DNA of 64,000 bases from Rana temporaria (GCF_905171775.1 NC_053490.1:458514643-458578642); one strand, 5' to 3'; counted from the first letter of the stretch, positions 33,862 to 45,062 are shown. The notes: generated by a model from the sequence alone, not told the origin. Numbers and translations: made by a program.

Positions 33862-35514
33862 GTAGCAAGAACCCAGGCCTCCTTTAGTCTAATGGGAACC
33901 TCCAGAGCCAAGAACTGCTGACATCCTTCTGTATAGAGTAGGTTGTAAGGCATAGTGGGTATAATGCAAAATAGATTAATGGGCGCCAGACACTTCTTGA
34001 ATGCAAAGAGATTTTATATCTCTTAAACAGAACTTTGGGAGAGAGGGTTAGGGCCAGGACACCGTTAGATAGTTGCAATATTAATTAAGAGACTCAGATA
34101 CTTCTACAGGTAGACAACCATATAGGGAAAGACATCCAGCAAGACACCACATCTGCTTGTGTAGGAATGCTGTCTCTTATGGCAACAGTCTTGGAACAGT
34201 TCCTAACACAAGTTACTTTCTCTACAGTGACTTCTTGTAGGTTCTCAACCCCAGTCTCTCTCACTAGGCTTGCTGATTTACTGCCACCAAATCCCTTGAG
34301 CTCTTGCAATCTTCACTTGAGTATCTTCCCTTGCTTCTCTGCTGGGTCCCTAGCTTGGCACTCCAGATACTTCTCATGCTTCACCCCACTGGCCTGCTTG
34401 GTCCCTGGCTTGGCACACAAGCGTCACCTCTGCTGGCTGGTTCCCTGGCTTGACACCTGCTGAAGTTTCCAAATTCTTTACCCGTCCCCGGTTGGTGAAA
34501 ACATACCTCCCAACAAGCATGGATTCTGCGGGATTATCCCGCACTGACTGCATATTCCCGCAGTCCCGCAAAAGGGTTACATTTCCAGCACTGAGAGGAT
34601 CCAAGCTCCCCCCTGCTCAGTACTGTAGGAGGAGGCGGGCGGAGCTGAATGGGCAGTACTGCTGGAGGAGGCGGGTGGAGCTGAATGGCGGCCTATAGGA
34701 GGAGGCTGGCGGAGCTGAATGGCAGCTGTACTATAGGAGGAGGCGGGCGGAGCTGAATGGTAGCCTATAGGAGGAGGTGGGCGGAGCTGAATGTCAGCTG
34801 TACTATAGGAGGAGGCGGGCGGAGCTTAACGGCAGCCGTACTATAGGAGGAGGCGGGCGTAGCTGAATGGGCAGTACTGCGGTGCGTCGATGACTGCTGA
34901 GGGAGGAGACATTCTGTGCAAAGGTGAGAGGCATCCACTTCGCACCCCCCTCGGAGGTATGGGTGAAAATACTACTCTGGTACTAGCTTCAGCTACTCAT
35001 TGTGGTCCCTGGTAATAAGGTGGATGGTCTCTTAGTGGCGACAGCTTCCCCTCTACCTCCGACCATGACAGGTTCTCTGGCCGGCAGAGCTGTCACTTCT
35101 GGTTGGAATCCCAACCCTATGCTGCTTTCTTGCTTCTGGATAGGTCCTCAGACAGCCTAGCAGCCAGATGTGCCCGGGATATGCCCAAACTCCGGCCTAG
35201 CAGCCCAGGCAGTACAACACACGTCCATCCAGGCTGCCGTCCAGGTGACACAGAGCACCGATCACCTGACTCCACCCAAATATATAGGTTCTCCCAGCAG
35301 GCCCATTGGCTAAAATACCCAATATACTCCTAATCTGTCCTTGCTTTGCCCTTGTCTTATCTAATGTCACCAGGTACCTGGCCACCTAGCGGCAGAACAG
35401 AGAAGTGCAGCAATTCCAGACTTAGGGTGAACTCAATTGATCCCTAACAATGAGCAAAGGTGGCACCTGGCAGGTAAATTTAGGAGCAACCCTGCCTAAA
35501 CATTAGAGTGCTAC
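33862..35514. mobile_element. Inserted element with GTAGCA/TGCTAC ends, possible solo LTR
   Basis: It sits exactly inside the 31-bp array, flanked by ATGT at 33858-33861 and 35515-35518. Its termini are GTAGCAAGAACCC and GAGTGCTAC. The length (1653 bp), 4-bp duplication and lack of frames would fit a solo LTR, but it does not start TG and end CA in the best alignment. It includes an internal repeat array (34610-34880). Confidence 0.45.
34610..34880. repeat. Tandem GGAGGAGGCGGGCGGAGCTGAATGG repeats
   Basis: About seven degenerate units built around AGGAGGCGGGCGGAGCTGAA, with spacing varying between ~36 and ~50 bp because a CAGCTGTACTATAGG part is present or absent. Purine-rich on the plus strand. 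Confidence 0.7.
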
Positions 35515-35694
35515 ATGTCTACAGTCTATGAATTTCTCCTGTAGTATGTTCACAGCCTCTGAATGTCTCCTTTAGTATGTCCACAGTCTTTGATTATCTC
35601 CTGTGGTATGTCCACAGTCTCTGATTATCTCTTCTAGTATGTCTACAGTCTTTGGTTATCTCCTGTAGTATGTTCACAGTCTCTGATTATCTCC

Positions 35695-36560
35695 TTAAAG
35701 AGGAACTGCAGTCTGCTCACATAATTAATTAAAGGGTCACTAAAGGAAAACATTTTTTTTGCTGAAATTACTGTTTACAGGGTATAGAGACATAAAAATT
35801 AACTGATTCCTTTTAAAAATTGAATTTAATCTATCATATAATGTACCTCTGGTTTCACGTTCGGTTTTAAAGGTACATACATGAATTTCCAGGTGAGAGG
35901 TGAGTCGGGAAGACACACAGAACAAAAACAACAAATCCAGGGCAGTGTTTTGTTTTTAAAATTAATCTGATTGGTTCTGAGGAGTTTTAGACACACAGTA
36001 ATGACAGCTTAGACCACCGTGAAAATCTCCCAGTACGATGGTTATAAGGAAACAGGCACCAGGAAGTGTGGAGATCACAGCAGAATTACAGCTACTTCAA
36101 AGCAAAAACGAACAATGAGGACATGAAACCAGTACTGCAGTAAGGTAAAGTAAGCTATTTAGCTTAAAAAAAAAATCCTTTAGTGACCCTTTAAGGCTGG
36201 TACACCTTGTCCGGATGATGTCTCTGTAGAAAAAGATGGCGGCGTCACACCGCGCGGCCGGTCCCGACACTCTCACGGGGAAACAGCTTCAAATGTCTCA
36301 AGAGTGAACCGATCTACCTGCTCTGCTAGCAATGCTGTGCTCTCTCTGGGGCGAATGATCTGGCTCTCTGCTGAAGGCCGCAGCCTCCCGCTCTCAGTCA
36401 CACACAGACCTCCTGCTCGCAGTTAAGATGGCGTCCAAAGAGGCCTAAACGAGGCCTGCTTGTCCTTTTTATCTGGTTACCCAGCAGGCTGTTCGGTGAC
36501 ACTATGCCTTGTGGTTCCACAGCTTAGCATTGTGGGTCTGGTAGCTCTCAAACTAATATA
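35695..36560. mobile_element. TTAA MITE (family J) with an inserted family I MITE; right end not seen
   Basis: A left terminus TTAAAGAGGAACTGCAGTC starts at 35695. A complete element occupies 35729-36194. After it, GC-rich sequence containing AAGATGGCGGCGTCACACC continues to about 36560 with no matching right terminus. Confidence 0.5.
35729..36194. mobile_element. TTAA-flanked MITE (family I), complete
   Basis: TTAAAGGGTCACTAAAGGA at 35729 and TCCTTTAGTGACCCTTTAA ending at 36194 are perfect inverted termini of 19 bp. 466 bp, non-coding. Confidence 0.85.
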
Positions 36561-37600
36561 CACAGTAAGAGTCACTCCCTCATTGTCAGAAACTTGGTAG
36601 AAGGCCGAGATGCTAGGAGGGCTCCCCTTGCGGCCAAGCCCAGCACACCACTGAAGGTGATACAGCAGGTGTGATGCTCACAGAAGCACGGGTGACGGGA
36701 AGCTGGAACTGGAGATAGGCATACTTGGTTGGTCCAGGAAGCAGGAACCGGAGGGCAGACTAGATAGCGGAGTCTGTAGCCAAGCCAGGGGTCAACACAG
36801 TAAATCAGTCCAGAATCAGTGTCAAGATGCAGGAAGCAGGCGGAGAGAAGTCGGGTGCAAACCAAGGATCAAGCCAGAAGGTCAGAAGAATCAGGTCAGG
36901 GCAAGTTGGGTCGGTACACAGATCAGGAACAGCAGATACATGGAACTCAGGAATGCAGGACAAGCTGAAGATACACCAGCGATGCGCCAGTGTCAGCAGC
37001 TGGTTTAAATTGGCCGGGCAATTATCACGCCGTGCGTGTGCCATTGCGCATACGCCTATTCATGGCGCCACGCATCCTTGTGCGCGCATGCGCAATATTG
37101 CATCTATTTCCCTGATACTCATTAAACCACATATCCCACGATGCATCACTATTATTTTTTTAACCAACAAAATAAATGTTCAAATAACTTTCAATGGTCA
37201 CCAGAGGGAGCCAAAGTCCTTTGCTGAATAAACATTACATAACTTAATGCAATAACTTTCAGTAGCAATACCTTGGCTACATACAGTAAGAAGAACTTTG
37301 ATGAAGATCCTGGCTCTAAACACCATTCATGAAATCTGACCTAATTCCTGTGTCTTTCTGCTGCTCCGATCCTCTGTTATCAGTATGATAACTTTTGACA
37401 AGTTCTTCGACACACGAGATAAAAGCAGCTAGAAATTTGTGTCGAAGAGGAAACTTAGAGACAGATTAGCAGAGAGCTTGTCTATTGACAGCACAGCTCG
37501 GCATGTTTCTTTGTTCCTGTGCTTATGTGGAAGGGCGTGTGTGCCTTTCCTTCAACCAGCTGTCACACAGTGTATGTATGAGGGTTTATATCCACTTTAA
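36560..37600. other. Purine-rich repeat-like stretch and family H right end
   Basis: 36560-37000 is rich in GAAGCAGG, GGTCAG and AGCCAG words and looks like part of a dispersed repeat, but no termini were found. 37250-37600 matches the right part of family H (TATCAGTATGATAACTTTTG, compare 55993-56012) and ends TATATCCACTTTAA at 37600. 37601-37990 has irregular TGATGTAAGG repeats. Confidence 0.45.
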
Positions 37601-37998
37601 GGTGGACCCTGATGTGGAAATGAAACTCTTGATATGAGAGGGACTTTGATGGGCACCCTGATGTAGGGGGGGGGGGGGGCACTGTTTGGGATTCTAATGT
37701 AAGGGTGACCCTGATGTAGGTAAGGACTCTAATGTAAGGGGAACTCCAATGAGAACCCTGATGTAAGGAGTAATTCTGATATAAGGGGGACTTTGATGAA
37801 GACCATGATGTAAGGGGAGATTTTGATGGAAAGGGAACTCTTGAATTTATTTTTGTGTGACCCTTTTTTAGGCCTCGTGCACACGGACACCTTTTGGTGA
37901 AAACTTCTAAAACGCCCACTTTCGTGTTTGGGGGGAATACACTGTACATGCGTGCGTGGGTGAGTGATAGTTTAGCTAAATGTCCATGTACAAAGGCC

Positions 37999-38489
37999 TT
38001 AAAGGGGTTGTAAATGTAAAAAACAAAATTTCATAAATAGCTTCCCTTACCTTAGTGCAGTCCTCCTTCACCTACCTCATTCTTCGATTTTGCTTTTAAA
38101 TGTCCCTATTTCTTCTGAGAAATCCTCACTTCCTGTTCTTCTGTCTGTAACTACACGCAGTAATGCAAGGCTTTCTCCCTGGTGTGGAGAAAGCCTCTTC
38201 AGGGGGAGGGGGCGTGCAGGCAAGTCAAAACACACTCTACTTTGCAGATAGAGAAAGGAGCTGTGTGTTAGTGGGCGTCCTGACACTCCTGCTCGCCCCC
38301 CCCCTCAGGAGGCTTTCTCCACACCAGGGAGAAAGCCTTGCATTACTGTGTGTAGTTACAGACAGAAGAACAGGAAGTGAGGATTTCTCAGAAGAAATAA
38401 GGACATTTAAAAGCAAAATCGAAGGAGGACTGCCCTAAGGTAAAGGCAGCTATTTAGGGGGAAACAAATTACCTTTACAACCCCTTTAA
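37999..38489. mobile_element. TTAA foldback MITE (family F), complete
   Basis: TTAAAGGGGTTGTAAA starts at 37999 and TTTACAACCCCTTTAA ends at 38489. The arms pair over most of the element (GGCTTTCTCCCTGGTGTGG at 38169 against CCACACCAGGGAGAAAGCC at 38319), with a ~120-bp middle. A second copy at 61206-61535 lacks the right end. Confidence 0.85.
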
Positions 38490-38561
38490 GTGTTACTGAA
38501 CCCAGAACCTGCATTCACTATATCTGGTCTCCCACAATACATGGTACACAGTATACAGAAC

Positions 38562-39008
38562 CAGTGGCGTCACTAGGGTTGGTGTTACCTAGTGCGGTAA
38601 ACCCCCCCCCCCATCTAGGCTGCCCAGCACCATGCAGGCAGCACACAGTCATGGGGCGTACCCCAAACCAGCCCCTGTAAATGATAGTATAGGGCAGTAT
38701 ATGGCAGGTTAGGGTGGTACAGGGCAGGTTAAGGCAGTATGGGGCAGGTTGGGGTGTTATAGGGCAAGTTAGGGTGGCATAGGGCAAGTGAGGGTGGCAA
38801 AAGGCAGGTTGGGGTGGTACAGGGTATATTAGGGTGGCACGGGGGCAAGATGGGGTGGCACGGGGCAGGCTGGGGTGGCACAGTGCAGGTTGGGTTGGTA
38901 TACAGCAGGCTGGGGTGGCACAGGGCAGGCTGAGGTGGTATATTAGATATAATAGGCACAGTAGCTGAGTGAGCTGGTCTGCTGGGGGGAGGGGGCGGCT
39001 GGACACAG

Positions 39009-39059
<51 letters not shown>

Positions 39060-41255
39060 CCATAGTTGCCAACATTTGAAAAAAAAGTCCAGGGACACTT
39101 TGCAGCACAGCTATTAATTAATTACCACACTCACTTCCCCGAAGCTCCACCCACTCCACATAATCTTCGCCTACTTATCAGATTATAGCAGGGGTCTCAA
39201 ACTCAAATTACCTGAGGGTTACAAGAAAAGTTTTCATATGCCATGGGGGGCCGCATGCAAACTTTCAAACTTCAAAAACAACAGTACTGGTGTCAGCGAA
39301 CGCATTATTACCACCAGCACTGCTGTAAGCGGCCGCATTTTTACCCCCAGCACTGGTGTCAGTGGATGCATTATTAACCCTGACCACTACACTGCACACC
39401 GACCACTGCACTACACGATGACCACTACACTGCACACTGACCACTACACACTGACCACTCACCATCAGGGCACAGCACATTAGGTCACAGAGCCCAGCAC
39501 ATTAGGGTACAGGGCACAGCGCACATCAGGGCACAGGACACGGCACGACAGGGCACAGGACCCGGCACATCAGGGTACAGAGCCCGGCACATCAGGGTAC
39601 AGAGCCCGGCACATCAGGGTACAGAGCCCGGCACATCAGGGTACAGAGTCCAGCACATCAGGGTACAGAGTCCAGCACATCAGGGTACAGAGCCCGGCAC
39701 ATCAGGGTACATGGGGCACATCAGAGCACAATCGGGGCACATTAGGGTACATGGGGCGCATCAGAGCACATCGGAGCACATCAGGGTACATGGGGCACAT
39801 TCAGGGTACAAACAGGGTACATGAGGGCATGTACATGGGGCACATCGGGGTACATGGGGGGCACAATCGGGGTACAATCAGGGTACATGGGGCACATTAA
39901 GGCACATGGGGAACATGAGGTCACAATCGGGGTACATGGGGAACAAACAGAGCACATGGGGCACAATCAGTGTACAGAGACTGCAGACGTGGTACAGGAG
40001 ATGGTCAGAGAGTGTGCGGACATAATTGGGCTGAAATTGCACAGAACGCACAGCGTGTTCCTGTGTTTTTCAGTGTGAACCTGGACCTGTGACCTGGAAC
40101 CCACACTTTGCTAACTTGCCTGGAAAGGGGCATTAGTATGGGCACCTGGAGCAATTTGCCACATCTCTTCTGGGATGCCAAGGGCCACCCCCTCTGTGGC
40201 AGACAGCAGCTTTAATTTGGGGGGAGGAATATGTGCTAAGGGGGTGGATTTCATATCCAAGCCCCCTTGCAGCATACATCAAAGTGCCCCCTAGAACATA
40301 TCCTTTCCCCCAAAATTACTCACAGTAAACTGTAACCCGTAGGCATGACCCCCTCCCTCCCCCTCTGGAAGGCTCACTTACTTTGCATCAGGACATGTGT
40401 CATCTTGTCAGACGAGCAGCTTTTCTTGGCAGCAGCGTGGTGAGCCTCCTTCTCCTCCCCCTCCTCCTCTGTGTACACAGGAAACATCACACAGCAGGAG
40501 AAGGAGGGGGGCGGGCTCAGTTCACTCCGTCTCACTCTGCAGTGTGTGTGTCAGGAGTCAGGACCAGGCAGCCGGGGACTGCAGGGAGATATATAAACAA
40601 ACATACTGCCGCACCTGCCTTCCCCACTAGCCGGGACAAGTCCCGGCAGGCTAAATTAGCAGGGACTAGGTCCTATTTCACGGGACTGTCCCTTTAAAAA
40701 CGGGACAGTTGGCAAGTATGTATAGCTGTGTCTAGCAGATCATCTTGTCCCCCCCCCCCCCTTTTCGTTATCAGACCAGCACAGCACAGGGCGCCAGACA
40801 CTGTCTGAGAGTCCTCCCACACCAGCTCTCAGGTGGGCTGCCGGTACTATGGCAACGCCCCCACCTATCACACACACACCTCACCTCCTTGCAAGCTGAG
40901 TGTCACCCTTCAATAGTTCATTTCCCTCTCGCCTGTACTGTACTCACACCTGTTTCGGGAGTCTGGAGAGGAGACGAGGACAGCGTCACAGCATGCAGCG
41001 GCGCGCCTCATGTCTGCAGTGTGAAATGTGACAGGCTCACTGGCTCAGTAGGGAGGAGGAAGACGAAGAAGAAGCATGCACACCTTGTGCAGCGCTGGAG
41101 GTGTTGTTCCAGCGGGGTGACCGGGGTCAGCTGTAAAAAAAAAAAAATACCAGGGCTTTGCTTACCCTCGGGATAGTCGGGGTGGTGCCACCCCTCTAGC
41201 GGGTATCACCTGGGTGCGGACCGCACCCCCCCACACCCCCCTAGCAATGCCTCTG
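38562..41255. mobile_element. hAT-like element containing tandem repeats and a nested element
   Basis: Flanked by TACAGAAC (38554-38561) and CACAGAAC (41256-41263), an 8-bp duplication with one change. Ends CAGTGGCGTCACTAGGG and CTAGCAATGCCTCTG. It contains a ~20-bp tandem array (38690-38945, GGGTGGCACAGGGCAGG type), a (TA)n run (39012-39058) and the nested element 39061-40720. No transposase frame. Confidence 0.7.
39061..40720. mobile_element. Nested element with CATANTTGCCAAC inverted ends
   Basis: Left end CATAGTTGCCAACATTTG, right end GGGACAGTTGGCAAGTATG, flanked by TATAGC on both sides (39055-39060, 40721-40726). The left duplication merges with the (TA)n run. It contains GACCACTACACTGCACAC repeats (39378-39465), a ~22-bp array of CACATCAGGGTACAGAGCC (39470-39975) and GC-rich sequence near 40380-40620. 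A part related to its right end (CGGGATTATCCCGCACTG, CCCGCAGTCCCGC) is at 34527-34570. Confidence 0.6.
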
Positions 41256-41342
41256 CACAGAACATGGAAATGCAATTATTTTAGTAAATATAAACTGCTA
41301 AAAACCTTTTCTCATCAGCAGTATATAGCAGTCTTGTGACTT

Positions 41343-41610
41343 CTACAAGTCAAAGGAAGAAGGACCCGCTGCTCCAGGTGTATAGAATAACCCAATTGGA
41401 ACCCAAAGGAGTGCCAGCCCTGGCCTGCCTCTGTGGAAAACTTGAAGAAAAAGAAGAACAGCTGCACATCCAAAGGTTCCAAACGCCTTTATTGAAATCC
41501 CCATGATAGCACCAAGGACACCAAGAAAGCAGTCATGTAGACGCGTTTCACACATACATCTTGTGCTTAAGCCTTGGGAACTGTTCTTCTTTGACTTCTA
41601 GCAGTGTCTG
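41343..41610. repeat. Unclassified repeat with ACGCGTTTCACAC motif
   Basis: On the minus strand it reads GTGTGAAACGCGTCTACATG, then CAATAAAGGCGTTTGG and GTGCAGCTGTTCTTC, resembling 13309-13430. The ends ACTTCTACAAGTCAAAG (41339) and CTTTGACTTCTAGCAG (41590) are inverted. Short foldback ends around a conserved core; family unknown. Confidence 0.45.
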
Positions 41611-42008
41611 GTTAAAGCTTCTAGGAGTTTTCATTCTGCTATGACTGTCCTATGAGGCTGCAGGACCCCTGACCTTCTGTCTGGACAGTGCTAACTGGTC
41701 TTGTGCTGATCATATGCACCCTCCCAAGAAAAAAAAACTGTCTAGCAATACACACCAAACTGAGCATGTGCAGCTTGTCCCCAATGCTTTGTTCTATCAG
41801 TAAATGGATTGGGGACAGTGTAAGGGAAGGATCAGAGAAGACAGGATCAAACAGCCTTTTTCTTCGGCTTGTAAATATTTGTAAAATATAAAATGTGGAG
41901 CCCTCTATAACAAGCCATACACTCGGTGTACCAACAGAGGTTTTACAGCACTGTTACCAGCAGGGGGAGCCTGCATATCACTGTCAGTCGACTATATACC
42001 AAGGAAAG

Positions 42009-42147
42009 CCGGAAGTGGGGCACAGATAACCAGAACCGCATGTCACGTGAGTCAGGCAGGCCGGAAATGGGGCATTTGTTTCGGAAGTGGCGGTCTCCAA
42101 GTGAGTGGGACGGTTGCTAGGAGCAGGCAGGAAGTAGGGAGGCGGGG
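42009..42147 (+). promoter_or_regulatory. CPD promoter region, TATA-less
   Basis: Within 180 bp of the CPD start codon: CCGGAAGTG (42009), palindromic TCACGTGA (42043-42050) overlapping TGAGTCA (42048-42054), CCGGAAATG (42061), CGGAAGTGG (42082), GGTTGCTAGG (42112) and AGGCGGGGG (42139-42147). These resemble ETS, E-box (USF/TFE type), AP-1, RFX half-site and GC-box motifs. No TATA box is seen. Function is inferred from position and motif density. Confidence 0.6.
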
Positions 42148-42189
42148 GTGACAGAGATGCTGGCAGGTGGTGAGAGTGTCTGAGGTAGA

Positions 42190-42800
42190 ATGTCTAGTCC
42201 CGGCCGCTGTCTATGGTTCCTCGCCCTGACCCTGGCGGTGTCCCCGCTATTTGGGGTTTCTATAAAGAAGGAGATGGAGGACACCATGGAGAAGTATGAC
42301 CGATACTACAACCATGAGGAGCTCACCTCTCGTCTCCAGTCCCTCGCCCAGGCGTACCCGGAGCTGTGCCGGCTCTTCAGCATCGGCCAGTCGGTGGAGA
42401 GCCGGGAGCTTTGGGTGATGAGGATCACTACTGACCCCCAGGGGGCCCCGCCGGACCGGCCGCAGTTCAAGTACGTGGGGAACATGCACGGCGATGAGAC
42501 GGTGTCCCGGCAGGTGCTGATCTACCTGATCGAGGAACTGCTGGGGGGCTACGGGCAGGACCCCCGCCTCACCCGCCTCATCAACACCACCGACATCTAC
42601 ATCCTACCCAGCCTCAACCCAGACGGCTTCCACCGGGCCCAGGAGGGTGACTGCCGGGGGGAGAACGGGGGCCGGGAGAATGCCAGACACCTGGACCTCA
42701 ACCGCAACTTCCCCGACCAATTCAACTCCAACCGGGTACCGCCCGACCCCCAGCAACTGCCCGAGGTGCAGGCCATGATCACCTGGATCCGGAGCAATCG
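42190..42800 (+). CDS. CPD: Carboxypeptidase D, first coding exon
   Basis: The ATG at 42190 opens 203 codons plus two bases, ending at a GTGAGA donor (42801). Residues 1-22 are a signal peptide. The rest is the start of a metallocarboxypeptidase (M14B) domain. Zinc ligands His100 and Glu103 are in GNMHGDETVSRQVL. INTTDIYILPSLNPDGF and DLNRNFPDQF (Asn171-Arg172, substrate carboxylate binding) follow. The third zinc ligand should be in exon 2, which I could not find in this window. Family knowledge: CPD is a trans-Golgi membrane enzyme with three carboxypeptidase-like domains that trims C-terminal Lys/Arg after furin cleavage; this exon belongs to domain I. Compared with the human exon it lacks a Gly/Ala-rich insertion. 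CPN, CPM and CPE are less likely, and TMIGD1 next door supports CPD. Confidence 0.92.
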
Positions 42801-42823
42801 GTGAGACCACATTGTGCCGGGGG

Positions 42824-44666
42824 GAGTGTCAGTGTGTATGGAGGGAGCACCCCACCGATCTGTCAGTGTGTATGGAGGGAGCACCCCACCGATCTGTCAG
42901 TGTGTATGGGGGGAGAACCCCACCGATCTGTCAGTGTGTATGGGGAGGGAGCACCCCACCGATCTGTCAGTGTGTATGGAAGGAGCACCCCACCGATCTG
43001 TCAGTGTGTATGGAGGGAGCACCCCACCGATCTGTCAGTGTGTATGGAGGGAGCACCCCACCGATCTGTCAGTGTGTATGGAGGGAGCACCCCACCGATC
43101 TGTCAGTGTGTATGGAGGGAGCACCCCACCGATCTGTCAGTGTGTATGGAGGGAGCACCCCACCGATCTGTCAGTGTGTATGAAGGGAGCACCCCACCGA
43201 TCTGTCAGTGTGTATGGGGGGGGGGGAGAACCCCACCGATCTGTCAGTGTGTATGGAGGGAGCAGCCCACCGATCTGTCAGTGTGTATGAAGGGAGCACC
43301 CCACCGATCTGTCAGTGTGTATGAAGGGAGCACCCCACCGATCTGTCAGTGTGTATGGAGGGAGCACCCCACCGATCTGTCAGTGTGTATGGAGGGAGCA
43401 CCCCACCGATCTGTCAGTGTGTATGGAGGGAGCAGCCCACCGATCTGTCAGTGTGTATGAAGGGAGCACCCCACCGATCTGTCAGTGTGTATGAAGGGAG
43501 CACCCCACCGATCTGTCAGTGTGTATGGGGGGAGCACCCCACCGATCTGTCAGTGTGTATGGAGGGAGCAGCCCACCGATCTGTCAGTGTGTATGGAGGG
43601 AGCAGCCCACCGATGTGTCAGTGTGTATGGAGGGAGCACCCCACCGATCTGTCAGTGTGTATGGGGGGGGGAGCAGCCCACCGATGTGTCAGTGTGTATG
43701 GGGGGGGAGCACCCCACCGATGTGTCAGTGTGTATGGGGGGGGGAGCACCCCACCGATGTGTCAGTGTGTATGGAGGGAGCACCCCACCGATCTGTCAGT
43801 GTGTATGGGGGGGGGAGCACCCCACCGATGTGTCAGTGTGTATGGGGGGGGAGCACCCCACCGATGTGTCAGTGTGTATGGGGGGGGGAGCACCCCACCG
43901 ATGTGTCAGTGTGTATGGGGGGGGAGCACCCCACCGATGTGTCAGTGTGTATGGGGGGGGAGCACCCCACCGATCTGTCAGTGTGTATGAAGGGAGCACC
44001 CCACCGATCTGTCAGTGTGTATGGGGGGGGAGCAGCCCACCGATGTGTCAGTGTGTATGGAGGGAGCACCCCACCGATCTGTCAGTGTGTATGGGGGGGG
44101 GAGCAGCCCACCGATGTGTCAGTGTGTATGGGGGGGGGAGCAGCCCACCGATGTGTCAGTGTGTATGGAGGGAGCAGCCCACCGATGTGTCAGTGTGTAT
44201 GGGGGGGGAGCACCCCACCGATGTGTCAGTGTGTATGGGGGGGGAGCACCCCACCGATGTGTCAGTGTGTATGGGGGGGGAGCACCCCACCGATGTGTCA
44301 GTGTGTATGGGGGGGGAGCACCCCACCGATGTGTCAGTGTGTATGGGGGGGGGAGCACCCCACCGATGTGTCGGTGTGTATGGGGGGGGAGCACCCCACC
44401 GATGTGTCAGTGTGTATGGGGGGGGGAGCACCCCACCGATGTGTCGGTGTGTATGGGGGGGGAGCACCCCACCGATCTGTCGGTGTGTATGGGGGGGGAG
44501 CACCCCACCGATCTGTCAGTGTGTATGGGGGGAGCACCCCACCGATCTGTCGGTGTGTATGGGGGGGGGAGCACCCCACCGATCTGTCAGTGTGTATGGA
44601 GGGAGCACCCCACCGATCTGTCAGTGTGTATGGAGGGAGCACCCCACCGATCTGTCAGTGTGTATG
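42824..44666 (+). repeat. 34-bp minisatellite, roughly 50 copies, at the start of CPD intron 1
   Basis: The unit is TGTCAGTGTGTATGGAGGGA + GCACCCCACCGATC (34 bp), begins ~24 bp after the CPD splice donor and is highly uniform. From about 43600 the units change to GATGTGTCA with a longer G-run (GGGGGGGGAGC), giving 35-38 bp, then return to the short type near 44520. Since 34 is not a multiple of 3 and the unit lacks stops in these frames, it produces long false frames on both strands. Runs of 7-9 G could form G-quadruplexes in the CPD pre-mRNA. Confidence 0.95.
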
Positions 44667-44826
44667 TGTATTCTTATGTTTAAATGAACAGATATGAAAG
44701 GACACAGATGTAGGCAGATGATCATCCATAAGGCTCCATTCACATCTATGCATGTTGCTTTTGAGCATTTCTGCAGTGCCTTCTGCATTTTTCTTTACCA
44801 CAATTTTATTGTTTTGATTTCCTTTA

Positions 44827-45062
44827 GGCCGGGTTCACACCTATGTGAATTGAATGTGGGTTTCATCACATCCAATTCACATAGCAGGAAAATGTGACCG
44901 GTTCTCTATGGCGGCTGCAGAACGCACTGCTCAGAAACGCTGTGCATCTTTGCCTCCGTTTCAGGGCGGAATTCAGGCAAAGATTCTGTCCTGATTCATC
45001 CCTGAACAGGAACGGACAGCGTTCCTGTGCAATCCGTGGCCGGTTTGGGTGTGAACCGAGCC
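44827..45062. mobile_element. Harbinger-like MITE (GTTCACAC type)
   Basis: TTA at 44824-44826 and 45063-45065. Ends GGCCGGGTTCACACC and GGTGTGAACCGAGCC. Inside, ATGTGAATTGAATGTGGG pairs with an inverted copy at 44871-44884. 236 bp. Confidence 0.7.

Larger units (their letters stand above)
33822..35696. repeat. 31-bp minisatellite, split by a 1.65-kb insertion
   Basis: The unit resembles ATGTCCACAGTCTCTGATT + ATCTCCTGTAGT (31 bp). One unit and a partial one lie at about 33828-33861; about six more lie at 35515-35696. The array is cut between units, with ATGT on both sides of the insert. Confidence 0.75.

Noticed and set aside
38518..39108. 196-codon minus-strand frame rich in Pro/His/Thr
   Set aside because: Runs through a ~20-bp tandem array and a (TA)n tract inside a hAT-like element.
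42824..44666. Regular ~34-bp repeats resembling a CRISPR array at first sight
   Set aside because: There are no unique spacers: units are contiguous copies of one sequence. The context is a vertebrate gene.
42801..44697. Open frames of 120-400 codons in all plus frames and several minus frames with repeated CVWREHPTDLSVCM-like units
   Set aside because: They come from the 34-bp minisatellite in CPD intron 1. The same sequence is read in three frames because 34 is not divisible by three. No start context, splice logic or domain supports a protein.
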